Shown: positions 11,723-24,163 of the stretch, piece by piece | How the letters are laid out: every line of letters starts with the position of its first letter | Numbering within the stretch: position 1 is the first letter of the stretch | Assembly (NCBI GenBank): GCA_033239125.1 | Contig: BSWB01000002.1 | Span: forward strand, 83,572,560-83,636,559 | Length of the DNA stretch: 64,000 nt | Direction: 5' to 3' | Source: Fagopyrum homotropicum | Taxonomy: Eukaryota; Streptophyta; Magnoliopsida; Caryophyllales; Polygonaceae | Translations under genes and position numbers: made by a program | Notes under the pieces: model-generated | Databases searched by the model: none | The model's input: only the letters and a program-made list of their open reading frames with translations | What the model was told of the DNA's origin: nothing

Positions 11723-14446
11723 TCAGGAAGAAAAATCGGTCGATTTATCTGAGGGTGGGTCGATCTGAGTTTCTGTTTTGGCAAAATTGGGTGAAATTGC
11801 AGCACAAGGAGAAAAATCGGCCAATTTTTCCCAGGCAGGCCGATTTTTCTGGCAGTTTTTCTCTTCTTCTAGCACTTCAAACCCAACACTTGGTAGCTCG
11901 TCCAATGCATTCAAGGCCTTGATTACTTCATTGCTACTCTCCTCAACTCCCTCTTCCATCAAGCTTGAGCTAAGAACTCTCTCAAGTGGATCCTTGAGCA
12001 AGATCGAGCTCACAACCTCTCTAGACTCCTCTTCTTCAACTATGTTGAACACATCTTCGTCAAGGGTTGTCCCTTTCATCATTGTGGACAACTTGAACTT
12101 GATATTCTCTTCTCCAATGTTGAAGGAGAGAGTACCATTCTTGCAATCTACTAGACATCCAGAGGTAGCTAGGAAAGGTCTCCCCAAAATGATAGGAACC
12201 GGATAGTCCGCCGGGATGTCCAAAACAACGAAGTCTATGGGCACATAGAACTTTCCTAATTGCACCGGAATGTCCTCCAAGATTCCAACCGGATGAGTGA
12301 TCGAACGGTCCGCCATGTAGAGGGTCATCTTGACCGGCTTTGGCTCTCCTAGCCCAACCTTGTTGCAAAGTGCAAGCGGAATGATGCTTACACTTGCCCC
12401 AAGATCACATAGGGCGTCATACTTCACTTCTCCTACTCCGATTGGCACACAAAAGGATCCCGGGTTCCTTAGCTTGGGAGGCATCTCCTCCTTCATCGTT
12501 TGAATCAACTCCGAGGATCTCTTAGTCATCCTTATCTCACCATACTCCTCCAACTTCCTTTTGTTGGAGAGTATTTCCTTCAAAAACTTGCCATATGCCG
12601 GCATACCTAAGATAGCATCCATGAACGGAATGTTAATATGCAATTTAGACATTAGTTCAAGGAATTTACCAAAGCGATTGTCCAAGTGAGCTCTTGCTCG
12701 TGATTGAGGGAACGGTAGTGGTGGCTTGTATGGAGGCGGTGCCACATAGGTTGGCTCTACATCCTTGCTCTTGCATCCATCTCCTTGCAAGGTCTCTTCC
12801 TCATTCACCACTTGTTTCCCTTTAGCATTGTCCTTGGGCAAAGGATCTTTCATACTCAACCCACTCCTTGTTGTAATAGCCAACACTTGGCCTCTTGGGT
12901 TTTCTTCGGTTCTTCCGGGAAGCTTCCCCGGATCTCTATGGGCTTCACCCGCCTTTTGGAACACTTGTGCTTCCAACACCTTTTGAGCCTTGGAAATAGA
13001 AGTCACGGTGCTCTCAAGACCACTCAACCTTCCAAGCAATTGCTCAAACATCATTTCGGTCCTATCTTTTGGAGGTTGAGTAAATCCGGGTGGAGGTTCT
13101 TGTGAAGCTTTTGGTGGAGGAGTTGTGCTTGTAGAAGCGGGAGGGTTCAAGGCTCCATCCGGGTTAGAGTAAGAAAACCCGGGATGGTTATGGTTGGGCC
13201 GGTAATTGTTGAATTGCCGGTTGTTGTTGAAGTTCCTTGGGCCTTGATAATTGTTGTAATTGCCCCTTCCCATGTAATTCACATCCTCCTCCTTGGAAGA
13301 TAGGTTAGCTTGTGGAAGCACTTGAGGAGTTGCTTGATTCTTCAAAGTTGTAGCACACAACTCCCTCAAGGACTTCAACTCATTGTTGATGGCGTCAAGC
13401 TTGAAATTGCTCATGGTGACCTCACTCACCTCATATGCTCCCGCCTTTCTCCCTTCACTCTTCCTATGGGAGTATTTCTCAATCACTAGAGCTTGTTTCT
13501 CTACAAAATCCCAAGCATCATCCATATGCTTCTCCATAAATGTCCCGCCGGAAAGAGATTGAAGCTTGAATTGGCTATCTTCCTCAAACCCTTTGAAGTA
13601 GATCTCCAATAGCTCGATTTTCGGTATGCCATGGTGTGGACAATCTAGGAGAAGATCTTTGAATCTCTCCCAAGACTTGAACAAACTCTCTCTATCCTTC
13701 ATCACGAAGGCATTGATCTTCCCTCTTAACTCGGTAGTCTTGGAAGGGGGGAAGAACTTAGTCAAAAACTCGGTTGTCATCTCCTCCCAAGTACCAACTC
13801 GCCCTTGTGGAATAGATTGATACCAAGCTAAGGCTTTATCCTTAAGAGAGAAGGAGAAAGCCCTAAGCTTATGGTTGTTGCTCTCCAATCTTGGCGGTCT
13901 AAGAGTCTCCATCAAAATCTCATAGTTCATCAAGTGTTGATGAGGAGACTCTCCTTCCATCCCTCCAAATTGATTATGCCGGATCATTTGTAGAACTTGA
14001 GGGCGGAGCTCATAGTTGTGGGCTGCGGGATCTCCTAAGTTCACACCCGGACGGTGTGCTCTTTGTGCCGGATCCATACGTCTCCCTAGGGTTTGTGGCT
14101 CTTCAATGGCAATGGGCACAACCCTATCATTAACCGCCGGCTGCGGTTGTACCACCGGTGGTGGAGGAGGTGGAGGTTGTTGACGATTAAGCTCTCCTTG
14201 AACAAGGGCTTGCCTAATCTCATCAATCTCCCTCCTAGTTGCCTCTTGCCTCTCATTGGCAAGTCTCCTTTCTTCCTCCAAGAGCTCATCTCTTAGTCTA
14301 ATTTGCTCTAAGGCTTCATCCAATTCAGCTTGGAGGTCTCTTCCGGCCATCTCTTTTCCCTTTTTAATACTCTTGGATCTAGATCGAAGGGTTTTCTCCG
14401 GTTCGGGATCGAATGAAGCTAAATCCTTGCCACGAGATCTTCGCAT
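11723..14446 (-). pseudogene. gag: E1 gag and protease
   Basis: The start ATG at 14446 was chosen because E1, E2 and E3 all share the context AGGTnTATGCGnAG there, with similar first residues (MRRS/MRRT); the frame stays open 14 codons further upstream but that part is not conserved. Near residue 30-90 is a charged coiled-coil-like stretch, then a Pro/Gln-rich linker, then the gag core (about residues 155-325, with FPPSKTTELRGKINAF). An Asn-rich segment follows instead of a visible CCHC zinc knuckle. The aspartic protease has CDLGASVSIIP as its active site and LGRPFLATSG as the flap-end motif. The frame stops at TGA 11723-11725, inside a linker made of palindrome repeats. Gag forms the particle and protease cleaves the polyprotein. 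Confidence 0.88.
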
Positions 14447-14562
14447 ACACCTAAAGAGTAAGAGATGTCCTGAAAAGCAAAGACACAAACTAAAGAGAGA
14501 TCAAAAGCAACAAGAAAGATCTACACTATAAACAATCACAAAATGACTCAATCTAGACCTAG
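14447..14562 (-). other. E1 5' leader
   Basis: About 115 bp separate the primer binding site from the gag start. No other feature is seen. Confidence 0.6.
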
Positions 14563-14580
14563 TCCCCGGCAACGGCGCCA
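14563..14580 (-). promoter_or_regulatory. E1 primer binding site, tRNA-Asp
   Basis: The minus strand reads TGGCGCCGTTGCCGGGGA, an exact complement to the 3' end of plant tRNA-Asp(GUC) including CCA. It lies six bases inside the 5' LTR, the same spacing as in E2 and E3. The tRNA primes minus-strand DNA synthesis. Confidence 0.92.
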
Positions 14581-14586
14581 AAAACT

Positions 14587-16420
14587 TGTTACGCTAAGAT
14601 CGTGTGATGTGCACGCAATAAGCTTTAAATTTATACTCGTTATATTTATCATAACTCCTAGCGAACCCGCAGTGTACGGGACGTTTGTAGTAGGGATAGT
14701 ATTCCAAGGTCGAACACAAAGACTAAGGTGAAATCGAGTCAAACAATGATAAAAAATAGTGTGAATCTAGACTAAGATAAGATGAGAAACAAAGTAAATG
14801 GAAAATCACAATGTTTTTGTTGGTTTTTGAGGTGATTAAACAAAGATCACAAGTCAAGAAAGATAATGAAACAAGCTAACAACTCAACTAGCAATCAAAC
14901 AAGTAACTCAAAACACAAGTATATGATCAAGAGAGAAAAGTAGATTCTAGAGGTCAAGATTTCCGGTTATGGCATAGGATTCAAGGTTCTAAGGATTCTA
15001 AGGACAAGTTGCGGTGTTGGGGAAGAGTGTTTCACTAATGGAAGCAATTACCGGGTAGGTCTCTCACTTCACTAGTCCCGCATCTAACTCCTATTACCGG
15101 GTAGGTCTCAAGGTGGTTAAATAGGGAGTTCTACACAAACCGGATACTACTTAAGAGTGCAACCCTCTCCTTACCGGGTAAGTCTCGGAATAGGGAAGTC
15201 TCAAGTACTAATCCTAGCACACTCGATCCAATAGCGGCTTATGAAGCTCACTACTACCTAGCATTCATCATCTTAGGTATCTAAGGTCGGAAATCATCGG
15301 GTAGATCTCTTCCCTCACTTAGATTGATAGCATTAGTTGATCCTAAGATAAATTAGGCTTAATAAACACTAGGATATGACAACCTAACACCCCAATCATA
15401 CAGATTTAGTAATTAGAAAGCAACAGAAGAATAAATCGGGTGGATCTCAATATAAATCGGCCGATCTTTGTGATGAACAACCCGATTTTTCTTCCTGGAA
15501 TGGGTTTCGTGCATACAAATCATCCTAAACTAACATATAGGTCCATCCTATCATCACCCAAGCCATAACCATCAAACCATCACTCTAGAATCACTATAAA
15601 CTAGCCAATAATATGCATATCAAGATCCAAAATCATCAAACAAGCATACATGGTGTTCATAGATGAGTAATGAAAGATAAGAAACAAAATCAATAAATCT
15701 CAGCAAAATCCAAGTTGTAGCAAGACTTACAAACTCTTAAATGAAGATCCAAAACGTTCCTAACAATCCTTGCTAAAGTTCTTCTATCAAAGACTACAAA
15801 AGCAACTCAAAATCACTCAAAACCTCACTATTCTCCTAAAATGGTGTTCTTCTTCTTCCTTCAATCCTTGAGAGCTTTTCTTCTCCTCCAATCTTTCCCC
15901 AAATTGGTGAGCTGTGAATGAGAATGTGGGAGAGGAGAGATCCTCAGCAACCACCTGCAGGACCACTTATATTCTCCTCCAAGAGCAAGGACGGACAAGC
16001 GATCGTGGGACACGTGGCTTAAGCTGTCAAAGGCCCAAAAATCGACCCAGAGGAATAAATCGGCCGATTTAGCTGCTTGTTGGTCCGATTTTCTTCAGCA
16101 GAGAGGTGCTATGATCGTATAGCCATGAGTTGATCCATTGCTTGCACCAATAGTGGTCTTTGTGTCCCTTGTTGCTCCAATTATGCTCCTCCAAAGCTTT
16201 GGATGTGTACCATCATGAGGCTTAGCCCTCTAATGTATCGGTTAATGTCCGAAAGACCCCCGAAATACCTACAAAACCGATAAAAGGTAGTGTAGACGTC
16301 TTTTCTAGAAATGTGCATGAATTGAGCGAAGACGTCATGAACCAATGCCAAAACGTGCATGAATGAGTGAGAAATCTATCTAAATGATTACCTAATCCTA
16401 AGTCATAAATCTTGTTATCA
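14587..16420 (-). repeat. E1 5' LTR, 1,834 bp
   Basis: On the plus strand it runs from TGTTACGC to GTTATCA, giving the terminal TG...CA pair. It contains four copies of an ACCGGGTAGGTCTC-type motif (15048-15064, 15093-15109, 15171-15187, 15293-15309), the minus-strand counterpart of the motif repeated four times in the E2 LTR. A palindrome AAATCGGCCGATTT lies at 16057-16070 and a near copy at 15454-15467. A TATA-like box reads GAATATAAGTGG on the minus strand near 15963-15974, so transcription would run leftward. Confidence 0.93.
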
Positions 16421-16999
16421 CAAGACCATTTGACTCTAAATTTTAGGACCGCATCCTAGAACCCCTCATGCTCACATCACACTGAACAGAAGCTAGAAGT
16501 CCTAAGACTTCTAAATCCCCGGATCTAGGAAGATCATAACTCACAATACCACTAGGATAACATGCCTAGTCCCCACGTTCACAATGGTAACAATACTATG
16601 CTAGGATACGCATATCCTAGCCCATAATCTCAACAACCATAAACTCACAACTATAAACTTACAATCTCAACGTCACAATACTCACAATGATAGCCCTACA
16701 ACCATCCCATGTACCACTCAGAAACATACAACCCTTAACCCTTAGAACATTCCAACAACCTCTCCATCCTCGCCTAATGTCCACAAGCAACTACTTGGCA
16801 TTCCAACTATCCTAGGTCCAAACCTAGCATGCTTATAATCATCAACACTCTCTAAGGTCACCAATGAACACATTCTCAGGGGAGATAACTCACCAAGAAA
16901 GACACGGGTGCCGAAGAAGAAAGAGCTGACGCGAAAGGGAGAAGGAGACCGCAAGGGAGGGATGATACAGCCAGTAGCCGCCCCTGCGGCCTGGGCTGG
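16421..16999 (-). repeat. E6: chromovirus-like LTR, distal part
   Basis: This stretch continues 28722-29429 once E2 and one copy of its target duplication are removed. It resembles the LTR of E5 in short blocks (AGAAGTC-CTAAGACTTCT, GTGAGTTA on the minus strand). Its far end is cut by the E1 insertion at 16420/16421. No coding region is supported. Confidence 0.7.
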
Positions 17000-18707
17000 T
17001 GATAGCATAAATTATAGTCTATATTTTGGGATTTGTTTAGACATTTTATCTTCAATAATCTGCATGTTTGTATGTATATTATGTTGTTATATTGTCGTTT
17101 CATCTACTTTTGCTGGAATCGAGGTCTACACCAAGTTTCGTTGTAATCGTAGGTAAAATGGCACGTTTTGCATCGAAATGGAGCTAAGGAGTCATAGGAG
17201 CTACATTCAGGAGCTTAAGGAAGAATCTAGGAACCATGGAAATGGATTAAAAATTTACTTTGGATCAGATTTGAGAGATTTCACCTTCAGTTGCGGTTCA
17301 CCTCGGTCAGCTACAGTATCATTTCGACTGAGTTTTTCGAGAGGAGCGTCCCGACCGAGGCGAACACCTTGGACGCGGCGAGATATATTTTATTCTTGGC
17401 TGAGATCTTTTATTTTTGGAAGGAGAGATCTTATATTTTAGGGAATTATTTATGAGAGATAGATATATTTTATTAAGAAAATATCTTTTCAAGATATTTT
17501 ATCTTTGGAGGGTAATTTTCCTATATAAAGGGCTGGATTTCCCACAAATTCAGCAACCTGCTACCATCATAACAGCTGGGGATTGAAGAAGCTGCAGTTA
17601 GGAGGGATTTTTGGAAGGTTGAAGGAAGGAAGTTGATAGCTTTTATAGCTTTTGTGAAGGGTTTTGTAAGATTCTCTTAGATTCCGTTCTTGTTGATTGT
17701 CTTGTTGGATTGTGATCCAAGGAACGCTTGTTTGTTTGACAATTGATTCAGTTATTGAAGCCTTTTTATTAAGGTTTTTGTGTTCAATTATTCACTTTCT
17801 TCCCTTATATTTGATTATTGCTTTCATGATGATGAGTGGCTAATTTCTTTGTGTGATTCTAGAGTGATTGGCTGAAGGTTGTGGGAAAAACAATGATAGA
17901 ATAATCTTAAATTCCAGTAGGACCCTGAAAGCTCGAGTCTTTATCCTTAACCCTAGAACACCTCGCTCAGTCGATGAACATCTCGGCCGGGGTGGAATTC
18001 GTCTGACCGAGGTGACTTATCTGATGAGTAACTGAGAGTTAAGTGTTAGAGTTTGCCAAATCCTATTCTTATTACACCTTTTCTGGTTCAATGCAAGCTT
18101 AGGATGAGACTTACCCGGTAATTCCTTTATTTGTTTACCTACGATCATAAGTGTAGGTAATAAAGGTTTATCCTTTATTGGGGTTTGAGTGTGCTTTCAT
18201 CCCATCTTTGTGCGTTAGCCTGAGACTTACCCGGTAAAGGTTGATTCTTTTACCTTAGTTGGCATGTTGGTTTGAGATTATAGTTCCTTTCCTTAGTACT
18301 TTGATACTTACCCGGTAATAGGTTATTTAGGTTTAGAGTTTGTGAGTAGTGAGACTTACCCGGTGATCTATTCCACCTTCAAAACATCTTCCCTTTGCAA
18401 AAATCTCAGCTTTGTCCGCTTACTTTTTAGATCTTGAGTTGGAACCACAACTAGACGCTTTAATCCCTAGAATTGCATATTCCTTTAATTGAATTTTTAT
18501 CATCTTTGATTGCTTTAATTGCTTTTGTGGTTAGTTGCAATATTGGTAACCTATACTTGCTTTGTTTCACCTAAGTCCCTGAGATCGACACCCGAGAATT
18601 CTTTCTTTTACTACGATTGACCCGTACACTGCGGGTTCGCATCCTTGTTTTAAGCATACATCTAGGGTTATAAATTTAAAGCTTGCACACACCATTTGGA
18701 GCGAACA
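17000..18707 (+). repeat. E2 5' LTR, 1,708 bp
   Basis: It runs from TGATAGCATAAATT to GGAGCGAACA. A TATA box CTATATAAAG is at 17521-17530. Four copies of GAGACTTACCCGGTAA-type repeats are at 18106-18122, 18222-18238, 18303-18319 and 18351-18367, downstream of the TATA box and so probably transcribed. A palindrome cluster with CCTCGGTC/GACCGAGG half-sites is at 17297-17365. Confidence 0.95.
17521..17530 (+). promoter_or_regulatory. E2 LTR TATA box
   Basis: CTATATAAAG followed by a G/C-containing start region is kept in both LTR copies (also at 27530-27540). It predicts rightward transcription starting roughly 30 bp downstream. Confidence 0.6.
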
Positions 18708-18713
18708 AGTTTT

Positions 18714-18731
18714 TGACGCCGTTGCTAGGTA
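18714..18731 (+). promoter_or_regulatory. E2 primer binding site, mutated tRNA-Asp site
   Basis: TGACGCCGTTGCTAGGTA lies six bases after the 5' LTR. It differs at four positions from the tRNA-Asp complement found in E1, which would weaken priming. Confidence 0.75.
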
Positions 18732-18836
18732 CTTGGTCTAGATCGAGCCGGTTGCGGTAGTCTTTCGGGGCTATTGCCCCTTTTATTACTAACCACTCTA
18801 CTTGAGTGACTTTCGAAGGTTCTTTCTTGTAGGTTT

Positions 18837-21266
18837 ATGCGAAGAACCCACGCTGGGAAGGAAATCGTTCCTTACGATCCCGAACAAGAAAAGACATACA
18901 AAAGACGCTTGAAAGAAGCTAAGATCGCCAATCAAGAGAATCGCGATCTTGAGGCCGAATTGAAGGAGGCATTGGAACAACTACACCTCAACAAAGAAGA
19001 ATTGCGACTGGAAAAGGAGGAAACTTGCGCAAGAACGGAAGCGATCGAAGCAGATATGGTGACTTTACGGGACCAATATCTACCTCGACCAGTTCCAGCT
19101 CCTCAACCAAGGCAGGACCCAGTTCCAAATGACCCGGCCAAGATACTTCCACCTCGGCTGCCAGTCCGAGATGCTCTTTTTGCAGGTATTCCACAGACCC
19201 TAGGGAAGAGTATGGACCCCAATCAGCAACTGAGGCGTCCAGGAGTCAACCTTGGTGATCCAGAGGACCATGATTATGAGCTTCGACCGCAAGTTCTTTC
19301 CATGATTCGCCAATGCTAGCTTGGAGGGTTAGAGAGGGAGTCTCCACATCAATATCTGCAAAACTATGAGATCTTGAAGGAGACCTTGAGACCTTCAAGG
19401 TTGGAAAACAACAATTACAAGCTAAGGCCTTTCTACTTCTCTTTGAAAGATAGGGCGCTTACTTATTATCAATCTCTCCCTCTAGGAAAAATCAACACTT
19501 GGGAGGAGATGATGACGGATTTCTTAACTAAATTCTTCCCCCCCTCAAAGACCGCTGAAATGAGAGGGAAAATCAATGCATTCATCATGAAGGACATTGA
19601 GAGCTTGTCCAAGTCATGGGAGAGATTTAAAGACATTCTTTTGGATTTCCCACATCATGGGATTCCAAAGATAGAGTTGTTGGAGATATACTTCAAGGGA
19701 CTGGACGGCAACACCCAGTTTAACCTTCAACTACTATCCGCCGGCACGTTCATGGACATGCCGATTGACGAAGCTTGGGAGTTCCTAGAGAAGCAAGCTT
19801 TGCACATGCAGAAATACTCCCACCAAGGAGCTGAAGGTGGAGTTAAAAGAGTTAACTTTCAAGAAGCTCCACCAAACAATGATCAACTCACCTCTTTGAA
19901 GAATGATGTGAAACAATTGAGGGAACTTTTGGTTGCTCAAACCAAGAAAGAAGATGAAGGATATCAAGGCTCAAGGAACAACAATAGTTACCGGAACAAC
20001 AACAACGGTTCCCAGAACAACAACTACAACAACAATACAAGATCCAACAACAACAATTGGAGGACAAACAATCAAAATTCGGGTAACCCTTACTCTAACT
20101 CCAATTCGAATGACTCCTCTAATCCTTTTCTCTCTTCTTCTTCTCCTTCTACTCCATTGAAGAGCCAGGAGCTTGGATCATGTTCGTCCTAGCCAGAAAA
20201 GAAAGATGCGGTGCTGGAGGCCATCTTGATCAAGCTCAACTCTATGGAGACATCCATGACTTCATTTTCAAAGGCACAAAAAGCCTTAGAACAACAATTC
20301 TATAACAAGGCGAATGAAGCGCCAAGAGATCCAGGGAAGCTTCCAGCAAGGACGGAAAGCAACCCCAAGGGACAAAGCATGGCAATAACGATGAGAAGTG
20401 GACTGAAGACTGCAGATCCAGTGCCTTGGTCGATGCCAGTACAGTCAAAGAACACCTCGGTCCAGGCACAATCGAAGAACACTTCGGCCGAGGTGCCAAC
20501 CGAGGTTGAGCCACAGAGAGCGTCGGACAAAACTGAAGTTTATGTTCCACCTCCTGCATATAAACCACCACTTCCATTCCCCCAGTCAAGGGCCAGAGCA
20601 AATATAGACAAGCATTTTGGTAAGTTCCTTGACTTGATGAATAAACTACATATTAATATCCCTTTCCTTGATGTTATTCTAGGGATGCCTGCATATGGGA
20701 AGTTCTTGAAAGAAATTCTATCAAGGAAGAGGAAGTTGGAGGACTTTGGTGAAGTAAGGATGACATCTAAATCCTCGGAGCTTATTCAAATCATGAAGGA
20801 AAAGATGCCGCCCAAATTTAGAGATCCCGGCTCATTTTGCATTCCCATTCAAGTTGGGGACGTCACTTGTGAGGCATTGTTTGATCTAGGAGCCAACGTG
20901 AGCATCATCCCGCTGGAGCTATGTGTTAGGATTGGACTTGGAGAGCCCAAGCCTGTGAAGATACGGTTGTATATGGCAGATCGCTCCATTACCCGTCCCG
21001 TGGGCATTTTGAAAGACGTTCTGGTTAAGTTAGGTAACTTCTATTTACCTATAGACTTCGTTGTGCTTGATATTCCCGCAGATTATCCCGTTCCTATCAT
21101 TCTCGGGAGGCCATTTCTAATAACTTCGGGTTGCAATGTGGATTGTAAGAACGCCAAGCTAAAATTCAACATTGGCGGAGATGAAGTGGAGTTTGCATTG
21201 CTTGCGGCAATGAAGGGAGAGCAGCTAGAAGATGATATCATCAACATCTATGATGAAGAAGAATAA
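18837..21266 (+). pseudogene. gag: E2 gag and protease, with nonsense codons
   Basis: The frame begins with MRRTHAGKEIVPYDPE, matching the starts of E1 and E3. It carries a coiled-coil-like N-terminal region, the gag core (SPHQYLQNYEIL, FPPSKTAEMRGKINAF), an Asn-rich segment and the protease with active site DLGANVSIIP (near 20884-20913) and IILGRPF. In-frame stops are at 19317 (TAG), 20190 (TAG) and 21264 (TAA); the frame itself never shifts. Palindrome half-sites (ACCTCGGTC, GGCCGAGGTG, ACCGAGGTTG) fall in the coding sequence at 20453-20513. Confidence 0.88.
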
Positions 21267-23294
21267 AGAGAATTGGTGAGCTCTATCCTTATTAAAGATC
21301 CACTTGAAAAAGTCATTAGTTTTAGCTTAATGGAGGAAGGTATAGATGCTTCTTGTGATGCAGATATACGGAGCTTAAAGGCGCTGGAAGAAGATCCAGG
21401 AGCTAAAATTGAAAAATTAATCCAGGAGAAGAAGATCTCCAGTTTCGGTCACAGTTGCAGTACCTCGACCGAGGCACCTTCTGGACCAAGCGAGGTGTTC
21501 TTGACTGAAGAACATCTCGGTCACCCACTCTAGACCTTGACCGAGGTCGAAAGAGAGATGATGTCAACTAAGACTTCTGAAATTCCAGTTCTTCAATCTA
21601 CTCCACTGGAAGGAGGAAGCAAAGATCCACCTCAGAAGGCACCCCCAGTTGTGGAGCTTAAACAACTCCCAAATCACTTGAGGTATGCTTTTGTTGGACC
21701 ACATTCTACTTATCCTGTCATCGTTAGTGCTTCCCTCTCCGAATCTGAATTATCAAAACTAATGCCTGTCCTGAGGAAGCATCAAAAGGCTTTGGGTTAT
21801 ACTATTGATGATCTTATTGGCATTAAGCCTTCTTTCTGCATGCATAGAATACTAATGGAGGACAATCATAAGACTTCACGGGAACCTCAAAGACGGTTAA
21901 ATCCGATCATGAAAGAGGTTGTGAAGAAAGAAATTCTTAAGTTGTTAGATGTAGGTATCATATTTCCTATCTTAGACAGCAAGTGGGTGAGCCCGGTGCA
22001 TGTGGTTCCGAAGAAAGGAAGGATGACCGTTGTGACGAATAACAACAACGATTTAATCCCAACTAGGACCGTTACGGGCTGGAGGGTGTGCATCGATTAT
22101 AGGAAGCTAAACGTGGCCACTCGGAAAGACCATTTTCCACTTCCCTTCATCGATCAAATGCTCAAACGGTTGGCCCAACATTCACATTTTTGCTATTTGG
22201 ATGGCTATAGTGGCTTCTTCCAGATTCCTATCCATTAGGATGATCAAGAGAAGACCACTTTCACTTGTCCATGGGGGACATTCGCTTATAGGAGGGTGCC
22301 ATTTGGATTATGTAATGCACCCGCTACCTTCCAGTGATGCATGATGGCTATCTTTTCCGAGTATATAGAGGAGATCATGGAGGTATTTATGGATGATTTT
22401 TCAGTATATGGTTCCTCTTCCGATGATTGCCTATCTAACCTTTCTCTAGTGCTACAAAGATGTGAAGACACTAATCTTGTTTTGAATTGGGAGAAGTGTC
22501 ACTTTATGGTAAATGAAGGCATTGTGCTAGGACACCTCGTTTCTAATCGAGGTATTGAAGTCGATCGAGCTATGATCGAGACTATTGAGAAACTTCCTCC
22601 CCCTTGTTCTGTTAAGGGAGTGCGGAGTTTTCTCGGGCATGCAGGTTTCTATAGGAGATTCATCAAGGACTTCTCGAAGATCTCTAAACTGCTAACTAAC
22701 CTCTTGAATAAAGATGTTGTTTTTGAGTTTTCGCAGGAGTGTCTCGATGCATTCTATAGGATTAAGGAAGCGTTGATCTCCGCTCCCATTATCCAACCTC
22801 CGGATTGGACCTTGCCCTTCGAGATCATGTGCGATGCGAGTGATGTGGCGGTAGGGGCAGTGCTTTGACAAAAGAAGGATGGCCGGGCCACCGCCATTTA
22901 CTATGCTAGCAAGACGCTAGACGAGGCCCAGCGTAACTACGCCACCACCAAAAAGGAGCTATTGGCGGTTGTATATGCTTTTGAGAAATTTCGTTCTTAC
23001 TTAGTAGGGGCGAAGGTTATTGTTTACACCGACCATGCAACCATTCGTTACTTGCTTGCTAAGAAGGATGCCAAGCCACGTCTTATAAGATGGATTCTCT
23101 TGCTTCAAGAGTTTGACCTAGAGATCCGCGATAAGAAGGGATCCGAAAATTCTGTTGCGGATTACCTCAGCCGGCTTCCTCCATCCTCACGCGAGAAGGA
23201 CGAACCACCCATAGACGATTCATTTCCCGATGAGCACTAGCATTTGTTGGAACGATTGATAGACTTCCTTATCTTACCCCATGATGGAGGTTAA
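21267..23294 (+). pseudogene. pol: E2 pol: RT and RNase H, no integrase
   Basis: Continuing in the gag frame, this part holds the protease-RT linker with further palindrome half-sites (21461-21549), RT (SKWVSPVHVVPKKG, FMDDFSVYG near 22387-22413) and RNase H (MCDASDVAVGAVL, then TDHATIRYLL). In-frame stops are at 21531, 22236, 22335, 22866 and 23238. The frame ends at TAA 23292-23294, about 20 codons past the RNase H tail RLPPSS. In E1 and E3 about 500 further residues follow here, including integrase. The next sequence is already the post-pol hairpin region, so an internal deletion removed integrase. Confidence 0.88.
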
Positions 23295-24163
23295 GTATGG
23301 GGCGAGGATATTTTCCATCATGATTAGGGATACCGTACGGTCCAGCTAGCTACCTTAAATCAAGCGCTTCTTGGGAGGCAACCCAAGGTATTGCTTTCTT
23401 TTCCCTTTTTCTAGTCTAGCTTTAGATAGTTTGCTTTTGCTTTGCTTTGCTTTGTTTTTGGCGTCCTAGACAAACAACAGGTGACATCTAAGGAAGGAAT
23501 GCAACCCAGGAGCAACACTGGAAGGAGAGAAGTTCGAGAATTTGAGAAGACGGAGTTTGACTGAGACACATCTCGGTTGCTGTCATAGCACCTAAACCGA
23601 GATGATTCTTGAGCAACCGAGGCGACTAGGGTTACTGAAGATCCACCTCGGTCCGTACCACCTCGGTCCACTCGAGACCTTCTCGACCGAGTTGACAGCA
23701 GTTCCAAAAAGGGGTATAAAAGGGGCTGAGATTTCTCTCTCCTCTCTCTCTCTCACATTCTCGACCGCGGCGACCCAACTCACCTCGTTCTTTGATTTTC
23801 ACCCGTTTTCGACGATTCTCGCTTCCAAACTGCAAGGAAAGGGTAGAGGATCGGTATGCAAGAAACAATCTACAACAACAAACGCTCCAAATCGGCCAAA
23901 TCTGGGGTAATTCGGAAAAAACCCTAACTCTCCTTTCTTTATTGTTTTCGATCGATTTGGGCTTTGCTTGCCCCTGCATTGTGTTGAAAAAGGATTAAGT
24001 ACCCCATAGGAACCATTGGTAGTGATATCGGGGGAAAAGAAATGGATTTCTGAGAGATTCAATCGAACAACACTTCGCCTCGGTCCAGTTGACCTGTGCC
24101 TCGACCGAGGTGTTCTTGAGAGTTGTCAGGGCAACCGAGGTGGTCTGACAGAGAGAGAGGAAG
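23295..24163 (+). other. E2 region between pol and extra ORF
   Basis: A PPT-like AAGTATGGGG is at 23293-23302 and the post-pol hairpin CTTGGG-AGGCAA-CCCAAG at 23370-23387, preceded by AAGCGCTT at 23362-23369. A dense cluster of CCTCGGT/ACCGAGG half-sites runs from 23566 to 23700 and again from 24078 to 24144, ending just before the next ORF. No coding region is supported. Confidence 0.75.

Larger units (their letters stand above)
1..16420 (-). mobile_element. E1: Athila-type Ty3/gypsy retrotransposon, 3' end outside window
   Basis: The element reads on the minus strand. Its 5' LTR (14587-16420), tRNA-Asp primer site, gag-pol frame, 3' untranslated region, polypurine tract and the inner half of its 3' LTR (1-905) are all visible. 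The outer part of the 3' LTR lies before base 1, so the target duplication cannot be checked; the five bases after the 5' LTR are CAAGA. The two LTR copies differ at roughly a dozen sites over 905 bp by eye. The Athila assignment rests on gag-pol similarity to E2 and E3, the Asp primer site, long LTRs and no chromodomain. It has no counterpart of the extra ORF found in E2 and E3, and a CACTA transposon sits in its 3' region. Confidence 0.9.

Noticed and set aside
14563..14580. tRNA-Asp gene at the primer sites
   Set aside because: Only the 18-base 3' complement is present; there is no acceptor, anticodon or D arm around it.
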